64,000 nucleotides of DNA from Granulicella aggregans. Lineage in GTDB: Bacteria > Acidobacteriota > Terriglobia > Terriglobales > Acidobacteriaceae. The DNA is taken from contig NZ_JAGSYE010000003.1 of the NCBI RefSeq assembly GCF_025685565.1, forward strand, positions 969,275 to 1,033,274. Reading direction: 5' to 3'. Below the pieces are notes generated by a model. It did not search any database and was not told the DNA's origin. It saw only the letters and a program-made list of their open reading frames with translations. Below, in pieces: positions 49,273 through 58,226 of this stretch (positions within the stretch are counted from its first letter, which is position 1; every line of letters begins with the position of its first letter). The translations under genes and the position numbers were made by a program.

Positions 49273-50772
49273 ATGGCACCTATGGATGTGAATCAGTTGT
49301 TGGCTGGTTTGACGACTGTTGCGCGGCGCGATGGTATAGCCGATGTGACGGGCGTGGAGTACGACTCGCGGCGGATAAAGGTTCGCGATGCTTTTGTTGC
49401 GATGCGCGGTGAGACGACCGATGGTAATCGGTATATCGAAGCCGCGTTGACCAAGGGCGCGGCGGCGGTTGTTACTGATTCGCGTGAGGCTTACGAAGAG
49501 TTGGCGCTGAAGCATCCGACGTTGCCGGTAGCGCTTGTGGAGCGTGGGCGGCGGGCGCTGGCTGAGGTGAGCGCGGCGGTCTTCGGGGATCCGGAGAAGA
49601 GACTGGCGTTGACCGGCGTGACCGGGACGAATGGGAAGACGACGACCGCGTTTCTGGTTGAGTCGCTGCTGAAGTCCGTGGGCCGGACCTGCGTGCTGAT
49701 CGGGACGATTGAGTACCACGTCGGCGATGCGGTGCGGGCGTCGGAGCACACGACGCCGGAGTCGCGGGACGTGCTGCAGGTGTTTGCGGACGGCGTGGCG
49801 GTGGGCGCAAGCGAGGCAGTGATGGAGATGTCGTCTCATGCGCTGGAGCAGGAGCGGGTATGGGGGCTACCGGTGGAGGTGGCGATCTTCACCAATCTTA
49901 CCCAGGACCATCTTGACTATCACGGCACGATGGAGCGGTACTTCGAGGCGAAGCTACGGCTGTTCGAGGGTGTGGGGACCGTGCCGCCTCGGGTGGCCGT
50001 GGTGAATGTCGACGATGCGTATGGGCGGCGGATCGTGGAGGCGGCGCGACACTCGCAGGTGCTGACGTATGGATTCGATGAGGGCGCTGAGTTCAGGGCA
50101 ATCGATGTGCGGATGAAGGCGGGCGAGACGCGGTTTACGATGATGACGCCGAAGGGCATGGTGGAGATGCTATCGCCGCTGACGGGGAGGGTGAATGTCT
50201 ACAACCTGCTGGCTGCGAGTGCGGCGGCATATGCTCGTGGGCTGACGGTGGAGGAGATTGTGGCTGGAGCGGCTCGGGTGGGGCAGGTGCCGGGACGGTT
50301 TCAGGTGGTGCCTTCTGGGAGCGGGGTGACGGTAGTGGTTGACTATGCACATACGGATGATGCTCTGCGGAATTTGATCGCGCTGGCTCGCGAGTTGGTA
50401 GCTCCGCAGAATGGACGAGTGATTACGCTGTTTGGGTGTGGTGGAGACCGCGATAAGACGAAGAGGCCGAAGATGGGACGGGCTGCGGGTGAAGGCAGCG
50501 ATCTGGTGGTGCTGACCAGCGACAATCCTCGGACTGAGAATCCTTCGGTTATCCTCGCGGAGGCGCTGGCGGGGGTGAAGACTACGACGGGGACGACTTG
50601 CATCGTTGAGGAAGACCGGCGTGGGGCGATTGAGATTGCGATTCGGGCGGCGAAGGCCGGGGATATCGTGCTGATTGCTGGTAAGGGGCACGAGAAGATG
50701 CAGATACTGGCGGGAGGGACAGTCCCGTTTGATGATGCTGCGGTGGCGGCGGAAGTTTTGGAGGAGTTGTGA
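49273..50772 (+). CDS. murE: UDP-MurNAc-tripeptide synthetase, meso-DAP adding
   Basis: 499 residues. The Mur ligase P-loop GVTGTNGKTTTAF lies at about residues 114-126, with NLTQDHLDYHGTMERYFEAK and VVVDYAHTDDALRN following. The specificity motif DNPRTE indicates meso-diaminopimelate as the added residue. It adds the third amino acid of the peptidoglycan stem using ATP. murF and mraY do not follow; a family B and a family A repeat end the cluster instead. Confidence 0.95.
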   Translation: MAPMDVNQLLAGLTTVARRDGIADVTGVEYDSRRIKVRDAFVAMRGETTDGNRYIEAALTKGAAAVVTDSREAYEELALKHPTLPVALVERGRRALAEVSAAVFGDPEKRLALTGVTGTNGKTTTAFLVESLLKSVGRTCVLIGTIEYHVGDAVRASEHTTPESRDVLQVFADGVAVGASEAVMEMSSHALEQERVWGLPVEVAIFTNLTQDHLDYHGTMERYFEAKLRLFEGVGTVPPRVAVVNVDDAYGRRIVEAARHSQVLTYGFDEGAEFRAIDVRMKAGETRFTMMTPKGMVEMLSPLTGRVNVYNLLAASAAAYARGLTVEEIVAGAARVGQVPGRFQVVPSGSGVTVVVDYAHTDDALRNLIALARELVAPQNGRVITLFGCGGDRDKTKRPKMGRAAGEGSDLVVLTSDNPRTENPSVILAEALAGVKTTTGTTCIVEEDRRGAIEIAIRAAKAGDIVLIAGKGHEKMQILAGGTVPFDDAAVAAEVLEEL

Positions 50773-50800
50773 GTTCAAGGATAGATCAGGTGGGGTGAGG

Positions 50801-50857
50801 GTTTACGTCCCACCCATCGCGTAAAGCGGCGATGGATGGGGCACCCCGGGCTTTATG
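50801..50857. repeat. palindromic intergenic repeat (family B)
   Basis: GTTTACGTCCCACCCATCGC, GTAAAGC, GGCGATGGATGGGGCACC, CCGGGC. It starts 28 bp after murE and is almost identical to the copies at 46319 and 55049. Confidence 0.78.
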
Positions 50858-50870
50858 GTTTGTAAAACGA

Positions 50871-50945
50871 GAGCGTACCTCAGCGGCTAGCCGCGGACCT
50901 CAATTTCGCGTTGCGGCACGGCTGAAGCCGTGCCCTTCAATAAGT
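50871..50945. repeat. palindromic intergenic repeat (family A)
   Basis: GAGCGTACCTCAGCGGCTAG, CCGCGG, then GGCACGGCTGAAGCCGTGCC and CTTCAATAAG. Two-palindrome unit as at 15382, 20766 and 21673, directly following a family B unit. Confidence 0.75.
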
Positions 50946-51004
50946 AAATAAGACAGAACGCACAAATGCTTCGGTACACCGAAATGAATCTCCCGAATCT
51001 GGGG

Positions 51005-51406
51005 CTATTCGCGCCCGCCGAAGAAGGGAGACTCGTTGGATTCGTCGAAGGGGCCGGTGGCGTCTGAGCCCATGCGAAGGCGGTTGCCGTCGGGGTCTTC
51101 GATGTTCATCTCCCGGGTGCCCCAGGGCATGTTGCGCGGTGGCTCGCGGATAATGGCTCCGGATTGCTGGTACTCAGCGTAGAGGGCGTCTACGTCATCG
51201 AGGAAGAGAGACATCCAGTTACCACGTTGGCCCTGGCCGCCTTGGCAGAAGAAGAGGGCGACCTTTCCGCGCTCGACGCAGCCGAAGGTGGGTGGAGTGC
51301 CCCAGTCCCACTTTTTGGTGAAGCCGAGCTTGGTTGTGTAGTAGTCCATGGAGCCGGCGAAGTCTCGGACGTTGAGGATGGGGATGACGCATTCGAAGTG
51401 GTTCAT
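51005..51406 (-). CDS. VOC-family protein (glyoxalase/bleomycin-resistance fold)
   Basis: 133 residues, one vicinal-oxygen-chelate module pair: CVIPILNVRDFAGSMDYYT, KLGFTKKWDW, SLFLDDVDALYAEYQQSG and MNIEDPDGNRLRMG. Members bind metal and act as dioxygenases, isomerases or antibiotic-binding proteins. The C-terminal tail SDATGPFDESNESPF is not part of the fold. The substrate is unknown. Confidence 0.85.
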   Translation of the reverse strand: MNHFECVIPILNVRDFAGSMDYYTTKLGFTKKWDWGTPPTFGCVERGKVALFFCQGGQGQRGNWMSLFLDDVDALYAEYQQSGAIIREPPRNMPWGTREMNIEDPDGNRLRMGSDATGPFDESNESPFFGGRE

Positions 51407-51563
51407 GGGTGGGCTCCCAACGGTGGAGGTGCGATGGGAGGATTATCGCTGAAACTACAACGACAAATGCGGGGATCTCTCCACTGCGCTTCGCTACGGT
51501 CGAGATGACGGATCCTTACATGGTTGACGGATGTCTTTCGGCGCATGACGGTAAAATGGTGGA

Positions 51564-51818
51564 ATGGATCTGACACTTTACTCTGCTTCTTGGTGCCGCG
51601 ACTGTCGCGAGGCCAAGCGTTTTCTGGCTAAGCACAACATTCCTTTCAACGAGATTGATATCGAAGAGGTGCCGGGCGCGGCGGACGCTGTAGTCGCGAA
51701 CGTGGGCAAGCGGGCGATTCCGCAGTTTGTCATCGATGGCAAATGGGTGCAGCCTTATAAGCCGGGGCAGGGCTTTCTGCATGAGGAGATGGCGGAATTG
51801 TTTGGGGTTGCGGAGTAG
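51564..51818 (+). CDS. glutaredoxin-like protein with CxxC motif
   Basis: 84 residues with a thioredoxin fold: TLYSASWCRDCREAKRFL has redox motif CRDC at residues 11-14, followed by EVPGAADAV and the cis-proline region RAIPQFVIDG. It resembles mycoredoxin or NrdH-like glutaredoxins. It probably reduces disulfides in the cytosol. Confidence 0.88.
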   Translation: MDLTLYSASWCRDCREAKRFLAKHNIPFNEIDIEEVPGAADAVVANVGKRAIPQFVIDGKWVQPYKPGQGFLHEEMAELFGVAE

Positions 51819-51899
51819 GCTTGCTCCTCAGCATAGGCCGTGGAGAAGCAGATCCTCCGACTTCGTCGAAGGATGACAAGAAATTAGTGGGAGATTGAA

Positions 51900-53195
51900 T
51901 TGATTGCACGCTATACGCGACCCGAGATGGGGCGCATCTGGTCGGATGAGAACAAGTACCGCTGCTGGTTGCGGGTTGAAGTAGCGGCGTCGCAGGCGCT
52001 GGCTAAGGCAGGTATGGTGCCGCAGGAAGCTGCGGATGCGATTCGCGACAAGGGTGACTTTACTGTGGCGCGGATCAATGAGATCGAAGCCGAGGTTCGA
52101 CACGACGTCATCGCTTTCACCACCACCGTCGCAGAGTACATCGGGCCGGAGTCGCGGTGGCTGCATTATGGGTTGACCTCGACCGATGTGGTGGATACGG
52201 CGCAGGCGCTGCAGTTGAAGGAGGCTTCGGCGATCATTCGCGCGGGGATTGTGCGGCTGGGCGAGGTCCTGAAGGCGCGGGCGCTGGAGTTCAAGCACAC
52301 GCCGACGATCGGACGGACGCATGGCGTCCATGCAGAGCCGACGACGTTTGGGTTGAAGCTGCTGCTCTGGTACTCGGAGACGCAGAGGAATCTGGCGCGG
52401 TTCGATGCAGCGGCGGAAGAGTTGCGGGTGGGTAAGCTGTCCGGTGCTGTTGGGACGTTCGGGCATCTGAAGCCGGAGCATGAAGAGGCGATCTGCGCGG
52501 AGCTCGGGCTGACTCCGGTGGCGATTGCTACGCAGGTGGTACAGCGTGATCGTCATGCGGCTTATGTGGCTACGCTGGCTGTGCTAGTGTCGACGCTGGA
52601 TAAGATTGCCACCGAGGTTCGGCATCTACAGCGGACAGAGGTACGTGAGGCGGAGGAGTTCTTCTCCGAGAAACAGAAGGGTTCAAGCGCGATGCCGCAC
52701 AAGCGCAACCCCATCGTGAGCGAGCAGATCAGTGGGCTGGCCCGGGTGGTGCGTGGGAATGCGCAGACGGCGTTTGAGAATGTGGCGCTGTGGCATGAGC
52801 GGGACATCTCGCACTCGTCGGCGGAGCGGGTGATTTTGCCGGACTCGACGATACTGGCGGATTATCTGCTGGCGAAGACGGCGACGCTGATTGAAAAGCT
52901 GATGGTGTATCCGGCGCGGATGATGAAGAACCTGGAGTCGACGGGTGGGTTGATCTTTTCGGGGCAGTTGCTGTTGGACCTGGCAGAGTCGGGGATGTTG
53001 CGCGAGGATGCGTACCGGTTGGTGCAGGGACATGCGATGCGATCTTGGAAGGAAGAGCTTGTGTTCAAAGAGGAGGTGGCGAAGGACGCGGAGATTACGG
53101 GTCGGTTGAGCCCGGAGAAGCTGGCTCGGGCGTTCGATTATTCGCGGCAACTGGCGAATGTGGATGCGATCTTCAAGAGAGTGCTGGGAGCCTGA
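51900..53195 (+). CDS. purB: adenylosuccinate lyase
   Basis: 431 residues from TTG 51900 after GTGGGAG; the N-terminus IARYTRPEMGRIWSDE is the family start. Catalytic regions are GRTHGVHAEPTTFG, SGAVGTFGHL and the fumarase-lyase signature GSSAMPHKRNPI. It acts twice in purine synthesis, releasing fumarate from SAICAR and adenylosuccinate. Confidence 0.95.
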   Translation: MIARYTRPEMGRIWSDENKYRCWLRVEVAASQALAKAGMVPQEAADAIRDKGDFTVARINEIEAEVRHDVIAFTTTVAEYIGPESRWLHYGLTSTDVVDTAQALQLKEASAIIRAGIVRLGEVLKARALEFKHTPTIGRTHGVHAEPTTFGLKLLLWYSETQRNLARFDAAAEELRVGKLSGAVGTFGHLKPEHEEAICAELGLTPVAIATQVVQRDRHAAYVATLAVLVSTLDKIATEVRHLQRTEVREAEEFFSEKQKGSSAMPHKRNPIVSEQISGLARVVRGNAQTAFENVALWHERDISHSSAERVILPDSTILADYLLAKTATLIEKLMVYPARMMKNLESTGGLIFSGQLLLDLAESGMLREDAYRLVQGHAMRSWKEELVFKEEVAKDAEITGRLSPEKLARAFDYSRQLANVDAIFKRVLGA

Positions 53196-53196
53196 C

Positions 53197-53661
53197 ATGC
53201 GACGCAGACTGATTGCTCTTGCTTGTGCAATCGCGATGGGCTGCGCGGCAATTCCATCCCTAGCTGCGTCGAAAGAACCCTGCCCGTCTTCGACGAAAGG
53301 CGTAATTGATAAGAAGTTCAAGCCCGGTCAGGTTTGGAGTTATGAGACACGGCCTGGCGAGTCGGCTTCAACCGTGACTATTCTTCGAATTGACGTGGAG
53401 TCCAAGATTGGTGTCGTGGTTCACGTTCGCGTCGATGGATTGCTCGCACACAATCCGCGCGGAGACGTTGTCCCTTCCGTCGAACATATGCCGTTCACTC
53501 GGGACGCGATGCTCGTGAGCGTCAATCATTTGCTTAAGGCTGATCAACCCTTGCCGACGCTCGAAGGTCTTGAGCGGTGGCAAGCGGACTGTGGCGGGGT
53601 GTACACCATCTCAATTCGCGATGCGGTGGATGTGATGGAGAAGACATTGAACAGGCCATGA
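53197..53661 (+). CDS. secreted hypothetical protein
   Basis: 154 residues from ATG 53197, one base after the purB stop. The signal peptide is MRRRLIALACAIAMGCAAIP with SLAA-S. The mature part includes KKFKPGQVWSYETRPGE and a long strand-rich region, with single Cys residues near both ends (EPCPSS, QADCGG) that could pair. No family is recognised. Its stop overlaps the next gene (ATGA). Confidence 0.72.
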   Translation: MRRRLIALACAIAMGCAAIPSLAASKEPCPSSTKGVIDKKFKPGQVWSYETRPGESASTVTILRIDVESKIGVVVHVRVDGLLAHNPRGDVVPSVEHMPFTRDAMLVSVNHLLKADQPLPTLEGLERWQADCGGVYTISIRDAVDVMEKTLNRP

Positions 53662-54251
53662 ATGATGAGTTGATCCACATCGTAACGGCCGCGATGGCGG
53701 ATGCTACCGTGCGGAGTGGCGACTGGCTGAAGTGCCGCCCCGGTTGTTCACAGTGTTGCGTGGGCGTGTTTCCGATTCGGTGGCAGGATGCGGATCGGTT
53801 GCGCGATGGGTTGATTGCGTTGGGCGAGGTCGATCCGGAGCGGGCGGCGCGGGTGAGGGCGCGGACGGCTTCGGCGTTGGAAAGGCTTGATCCTTGGTTT
53901 CCGGGCGATGTAGCTACCGGCGTTCTCGGCGAGTCCTATGAGGAGGCGATACTGTTCGAGGAGTTTGCGAACAATGAGCCTTGTCCGGCGCTTGATCTGG
54001 ACCACGGCACCTGCGATCTGTATGAGTCGCGACCGATCCTTTGCCGGACGTTTGGGCCTCCGATGCGTACCGAGGAAGACAATCTGGCGACGTGCGAGCT
54101 TTGCTATATCGAGGCGAGGACGGAGGAGATTGAGCGATGTGAGCTTGATCCGGCGATTCCTCGATTGGAAGAAGAGAGCAATGCGGCTTACGAGGCAGCT
54201 ACGGGCAAACGAGGCGAAACGCTGGTGGCGTACGCACTGCGTGGGGCTTGA
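53658..54251 (+). CDS. YkgJ-family cysteine-cluster protein
   Basis: 197 residues from ATG 53658. Cysteine cluster CRPGCSQCCVGVFPI at the start and CPALDLDHGTCDLYESRPILC in the middle match the YkgJ (CxxCxxCC) family, proposed to bind zinc or an Fe-S cluster. A late CELCY adds more ligands. The partner substrate is unknown. It is translationally coupled to the secreted protein upstream. Confidence 0.88.
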   Translation: MNDELIHIVTAAMADATVRSGDWLKCRPGCSQCCVGVFPIRWQDADRLRDGLIALGEVDPERAARVRARTASALERLDPWFPGDVATGVLGESYEEAILFEEFANNEPCPALDLDHGTCDLYESRPILCRTFGPPMRTEEDNLATCELCYIEARTEEIERCELDPAIPRLEEESNAAYEAATGKRGETLVAYALRGA

Positions 54252-54320
54252 TGGCGGTCGGGAGCGCGAGTTCTTGGTTGAAAGATCCGAGCGGTTGTGG
54301 GGATGTGAGCGGCACCGGGG

Positions 54321-54377
54321 TCCTTCGACTGCGCCACTCGCGGTGAGACCGCGAGTGGCTTCGCTCAGGATCACGGG
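54321..54377. repeat. palindromic intergenic repeat (family C)
   Basis: TCCTTCGACTGCGCCACTCG, CGGTGAGACCGCGAGTGGC, then TTCGCTCAGGATCACGGG. The GCCACTCGCGGT and ACCGCGAGTGGC arms pair perfectly. Related to 27845 and 29771. Confidence 0.7.
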
Positions 54378-54429
54378 ATTGTTTGCGCGATCAAGAAGGC
54401 TGGATTCGCATCGGCGATAATCGAAAGCG

Positions 54430-55047
54430 ATGAGTGATGCGATGAAGTTGAAGAATCTGACGCTGGGGATCACTGGCGCTAGCGGTGCGATCTTTGCGGT
54501 CGAGTTGTTGAAGATGCTCGAGGCGGATGAGCGGGTGGGCAAGGTGAATCTTGTCGCTTCGGATAGTGCGCTGCGAGTAATGGCGGAAGAGATGGAGATC
54601 GCGGGACGGAACGATCTGGTGGAGCGGATTCTGGGTGCGACTTCGACGAAGATTCAGCACCATGTGGATGCGAATATCGGGGCGAATATCGCGAGCGGGA
54701 GCTATCCGTCGGATGGAATGATTGTGCTTCCCTGCTCCATGGGGACGCTGGCGGGGATTGCGAATGGGCTGGCGGACAGTTTGATTGAACGGGCGGCGGA
54801 TGTGTGCCTCAAGGAGCGGCGGCCGTTGGTGCTGTGCGTCCGGGAGACTCCATTCAACCGTATCCATCTGCGGAATATGCAGTTGGCGTCGGATGCGGGA
54901 GCGACGATCTTTCCGGTGATGCCAACGCTCTACAACAAGCCGCAAAGCACGGCCGAGATGGCGGTGCAGTTTGTGCAGCGGGTGCTGGCGCACATCGGGC
55001 TGCCACAGCCGAGAGCTTATCAGTGGCAGGCGGACGAGACGGTTTGA
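54430..55047 (+). CDS. ubiX: UbiX-type flavin prenyltransferase
   Basis: 205 residues. The FMN-binding start LTLGITGASGAIFAVELL, SGSYPSDGMIVLPCSMGTLAG and the later PLVLCVRETPFNRIHLRNM and FPVMPTLYNKP are family hallmarks. It makes prenylated FMN, the cofactor of UbiD-type decarboxylases, acting in ubiquinone/menaquinone or aromatic acid metabolism. No ubiD gene is in the window. Confidence 0.93.
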   Translation: MSDAMKLKNLTLGITGASGAIFAVELLKMLEADERVGKVNLVASDSALRVMAEEMEIAGRNDLVERILGATSTKIQHHVDANIGANIASGSYPSDGMIVLPCSMGTLAGIANGLADSLIERAADVCLKERRPLVLCVRETPFNRIHLRNMQLASDAGATIFPVMPTLYNKPQSTAEMAVQFVQRVLAHIGLPQPRAYQWQADETV

Positions 55048-55048
55048 G

Positions 55049-55104
55049 GGTTTACGTCCCACCCATCGCATAAGACAAAAACGCGATGGATGGGGCACCC
55101 GGGC
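55049..55104. repeat. palindromic intergenic repeat (family B)
   Basis: GTTTACGTCCCACCCATCGC, spacer, ACGCGATGGATGGGGCACC, CGGGC. It fills almost the whole 57-bp gap between the convergent ubiX and hydrolase genes and may be a two-way terminator. Confidence 0.78.
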
Positions 55105-56055
55105 CTAATTGCCGGGTAGAGTCTTCTCAACGGAGTGCCAGGGCGGGTCGGATTTGAGGAAGTTCAGCGTTACTGGAAAGACAACAGGGGCGCACTGCAC
55201 CGGGGCAAGATGGCCGCAGCCTTCGGCTACAGCGAACGAAGATCCTGCGATGAGATGGTGCATGGATTCGCCGACGCTGGGCGGGATGAGCGTGTCCTTG
55301 CCTCCCCAGACGATCAAGGTTGGCTTGCGCAGAGCTTGTAGACGAAAGTCGAGGAGATCGCGGCCACTGGTCATGGAGCTGACTGTGCGGCGGATGACCC
55401 AGTAGTTTGATTCGAGGCCGCGAAGCGCGTCCCTTGCGGCGAAGTCTGGGATCTTTGGCGGATCAGGTTGGAGCATAGCGTTCAGTCTCGCGAGACCGGC
55501 GGTGTCCGTTGGTGTGAAGAGGTCCGTGTCGAAGGAGCCGAAGTAGATGCCGGCACTGTCGAAGAGGACCAGGCGGTCTACGAGTTCGGGATGGTCGAGG
55601 GTGAGTTTGGCGGCGACCCAGCCTCCCATGGACCAACCCACAACGTCCGCGTTTGGCACGCCGATCGCCTTCATAAAGTCAGCGATGAACTTTGCCTGGA
55701 GCGAGATGGAGTAGTCGACGTCGGGGTGGTCGGTGCGACCATACCCGAGAAGGTCTGGAACGTAGACGTGAAAGCCGTTAGCCGCGAACTGCGGGATGAC
55801 AGCGGCCCAGTCCTCGCCGCGTGATCCGAGACCATGAATCAGGACGATGGGGATACCGAGGCCGCTTGCAGGCTTCGCTTCGAAGTAGTGGACACGATAG
55901 CCGTCCGCCTCGATGTATTTGCTTTGCACGCCATGATGCCATAGGCCGAAGCGGGTGTGCTCATCGTTGAACCAGACAGGATGCAGATAGAAGGCGACCG
56001 CGAGCGCGAGCACCAGCAGCAGAATGACTCCGGACAGTCGAAGCAGGACCTTCAC
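55105..56055 (-). CDS. membrane-anchored alpha/beta hydrolase
   Basis: 316 residues. An N-terminal helix (LLRLSGVILLLVLALAVAFY) is a signal anchor. The hydrolase core has oxyanion loop VLIHGLGSRGEDW, nucleophile Ser in VGWSMGGW, a charge-relay Asp in VWGGKDTLIP and His in GCGHLAPVQ. The substrate is unknown; the fold covers esterases and C-C hydrolases. Follows the nitroreductase on the same strand (27-bp gap), so probably one operon. Confidence 0.88.
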   Translation of the reverse strand: MKVLLRLSGVILLLVLALAVAFYLHPVWFNDEHTRFGLWHHGVQSKYIEADGYRVHYFEAKPASGLGIPIVLIHGLGSRGEDWAAVIPQFAANGFHVYVPDLLGYGRTDHPDVDYSISLQAKFIADFMKAIGVPNADVVGWSMGGWVAAKLTLDHPELVDRLVLFDSAGIYFGSFDTDLFTPTDTAGLARLNAMLQPDPPKIPDFAARDALRGLESNYWVIRRTVSSMTSGRDLLDFRLQALRKPTLIVWGGKDTLIPPSVGESMHHLIAGSSFAVAEGCGHLAPVQCAPVVFPVTLNFLKSDPPWHSVEKTLPGN

Positions 56056-56082
56056 GATACAGAGCTCTCCGAGATCCGCCGC

Positions 56083-56724
56083 TTAGACTTTTAGCGGCTT
56101 GCCAAACTCTTCTCCAAAGACGGTGTGGGCGATGTTGAAGCGGCCTCCGTCAAACTTTTCGGCCCCCTTCAGATGGCCTAGGGCAAGGAGGGCGATGACG
56201 CGATAGCTGAGTGGCAACCGAAGCGTCTCGCGGACCTTCTCCTCTTCAAAGCCTTCCATGGGAGCGGTGTCGTAGCCAAGACTTTCGGCGGTGAGCATCA
56301 TGAAGGCGTAGGCGAGCATGACGTGCTTATTTAGCCAAGAGTGCATCTTCTCGCTGGAGAAGCTGGAGAAGTAGGTTGGGACGCTGATCTTCGCCTGTTC
56401 CGCGTAACTCTCAGGCATGCCACCTTCGCGGCCCTGTTGGAGCATCAGGTCAAGGTCCTTGCGCCAACCGTCGGAGTCGCCACAGGCGACGATGACGGCG
56501 GACGCCTCTTCGACCTTTGCCTGGTTGTAGCTGGCGGCGCGGAGGCGCTTCTTCTGCTCCGGCGACTGGACGACGACAAATCGCCAGGGCTGCAGATTGT
56601 ATCCGCTGGGGGCCGCAAGTCCTGCCTCGAGGATCTTTTTGATGTCACCGGCAGGGATCGGGCGGCCGTCAAAGCTCGGAGTGGCACGACGTCCGGCGAT
56701 CGCCTGAGAGAGTGGCTTTTCCAT
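56083..56724 (-). CDS. nitroreductase-family flavoprotein
   Basis: 213 residues. FMN-binding N-terminus AIAGRRATPSFDGRPIP and APSGYNLQPWRFVVVQS, then ESLGYDTAPMEGFEEEKVRE and YRVIALLALGHLKG. It reduces nitro groups or quinones with NAD(P)H; the physiological substrate is unknown. First gene of a pair with the alpha/beta hydrolase. Confidence 0.9.
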   Translation of the reverse strand: MEKPLSQAIAGRRATPSFDGRPIPAGDIKKILEAGLAAPSGYNLQPWRFVVVQSPEQKKRLRAASYNQAKVEEASAVIVACGDSDGWRKDLDLMLQQGREGGMPESYAEQAKISVPTYFSSFSSEKMHSWLNKHVMLAYAFMMLTAESLGYDTAPMEGFEEEKVRETLRLPLSYRVIALLALGHLKGAEKFDGGRFNIAHTVFGEEFGKPLKV

Positions 56725-56924
56725 GTTCTTCCTTGTGACCGCTTAGGGTATTTACCGGCAGGCAAGCCTGCACGGGGGCTATCCGGGCCTGCCGGCAGAG
56801 AGTCTCTATCTCCGTTGCGCAGGCCAGAGCGCTGCCCTGACGAGTCCAAAGATAGCATTTTCACAGCCGATGCAGCGGGACTCCTGAAGTTTGAAGATTT
56901 GCTTGTTGACCGGGACGAAAGAGG

Positions 56925-58040
56925 CTAGCGTATCTCGGCCATCGACTGTTCCGTGACGAAGGGACTCTTCCCAGGCTCATCGGCGAAGATCCAAACTCCG
57001 CCAAAGGTGGATTTGAGCTCTGGGTACGCCGCCAGGAGCGCGACCATGGCGCTGGTATTGCGATCCTTCGGAGATAGAGCCGCTGGCACGGGCGCTGATT
57101 TGGGCGCGGGTTTCGCTGCGGTTGCCGGCGATCCCTGAGGTTCAGGTGCCGGGTCCGGAGCCAGGTGGGCGACGACGTAGAGCTTGTCGCCCCCCAGAGA
57201 ATCGTCCGTGCTGAGACTGGTGAAGCGGAACTCCGCGCCGCCCTGCCCTTTCACCACCAGGGGCATATCCGGCCCAATGCCTTCCGAGAGCGCCGGAGGG
57301 GCGGACGAGGTGGATTCCTTGCGTAACTTGTCGAGATGCGTGCTTCCGACGAAGCCAGCGGGCTGCAAGAGAGACTGAGCCTCTCCATACAGGAGATAGC
57401 CGCTCCAAAGGTGTTTGTCCTTGACCTGCTCCCGTGCCTGGGTCCAGTACCAGAGACCGTCATGGCCGGCAGCGGTAAGTGCCTTGGGGTAGAAGCCTGC
57501 CAAATCCCAGCTACCGGCTGAATCCTGCCAAAGAAGAAAGGCGAGCCGCCAAGGCGACGTCGCGTTTTGCGCGAGCACCTGGGAGTAGGCGTACCTTCCA
57601 GGCGGCAACGCGGGAATGAAGAAGGTCGCTTCCGCGATGGAGCTGTTCAACGAGCAAAAAAATTGAGCATCCTGGTTTGTCCCATCGGCGAGGGTCTTCA
57701 GGTTGGTGGCGTCGAGAAGATAGACCTGGTCGACCTGAAGAGATGCGGAGGCAATCTTTGCAGAAGTAGCGGCCACGAGCGAGGTCATCGCGGTATAGTC
57801 CTTGGCAAACTCGGGGACGCTTTGCTGGCGCAGGCCAGGGACGTCATTGGCCTGTACCCGCGATGCAAGAGCCCGGGTCGCGCTGGCGATGGCATCGCGA
57901 TCGGCGGGCTTCATTTGCGACTGCGTGGTGCAGACTTCGCCACGGGAGTTGGCGGAAACAAGAAAAATGGCCGCCAACAGGAGGCCTTTTAAGCCCATCA
58001 CGGAGCTTCGTCGCCCGCCATTTTGTTCCACGATATCCAT
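56925..58040 (-). CDS. secreted hypothetical protein (two-part)
   Basis: 371 residues from ATG 58040 after a strong GAAGGAG site; the frame is open further upstream but lacks a ribosome site there. Signal segment MGLKGLLLAAIFLVSANSRG, then a helical part (MKPADRDAIASATRALASRV), a middle domain rich in Trp (WRLAFLLWQDSAGSWDLAGF) and a Pro/Ala linker before a C-terminal helix. No family is named from memory. It is divergent from the secretin-like gene. Confidence 0.75.
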   Translation of the reverse strand: MDIVEQNGGRRSSVMGLKGLLLAAIFLVSANSRGEVCTTQSQMKPADRDAIASATRALASRVQANDVPGLRQQSVPEFAKDYTAMTSLVAATSAKIASASLQVDQVYLLDATNLKTLADGTNQDAQFFCSLNSSIAEATFFIPALPPGRYAYSQVLAQNATSPWRLAFLLWQDSAGSWDLAGFYPKALTAAGHDGLWYWTQAREQVKDKHLWSGYLLYGEAQSLLQPAGFVGSTHLDKLRKESTSSAPPALSEGIGPDMPLVVKGQGGAEFRFTSLSTDDSLGGDKLYVVAHLAPDPAPEPQGSPATAAKPAPKSAPVPAALSPKDRNTSAMVALLAAYPELKSTFGGVWIFADEPGKSPFVTEQSMAEIR

Positions 58041-58226
58041 AACTCCTTCACCGCCCGAAGACCAACGGCCCGATGCACCCCGGTTTCCAAAGGGGCAAGA
58101 GAAGTTTAGTACAACGGTAAGGGTGAGCGGTGGCGCAACTTCTCCCGGCGCGCCGGGAAGCGTTAGAATAAGCACGTTGTTGCCGCGGTCATAACGTTTA
58201 CGCCGGTTCTGCGTCCCATCCATGGT

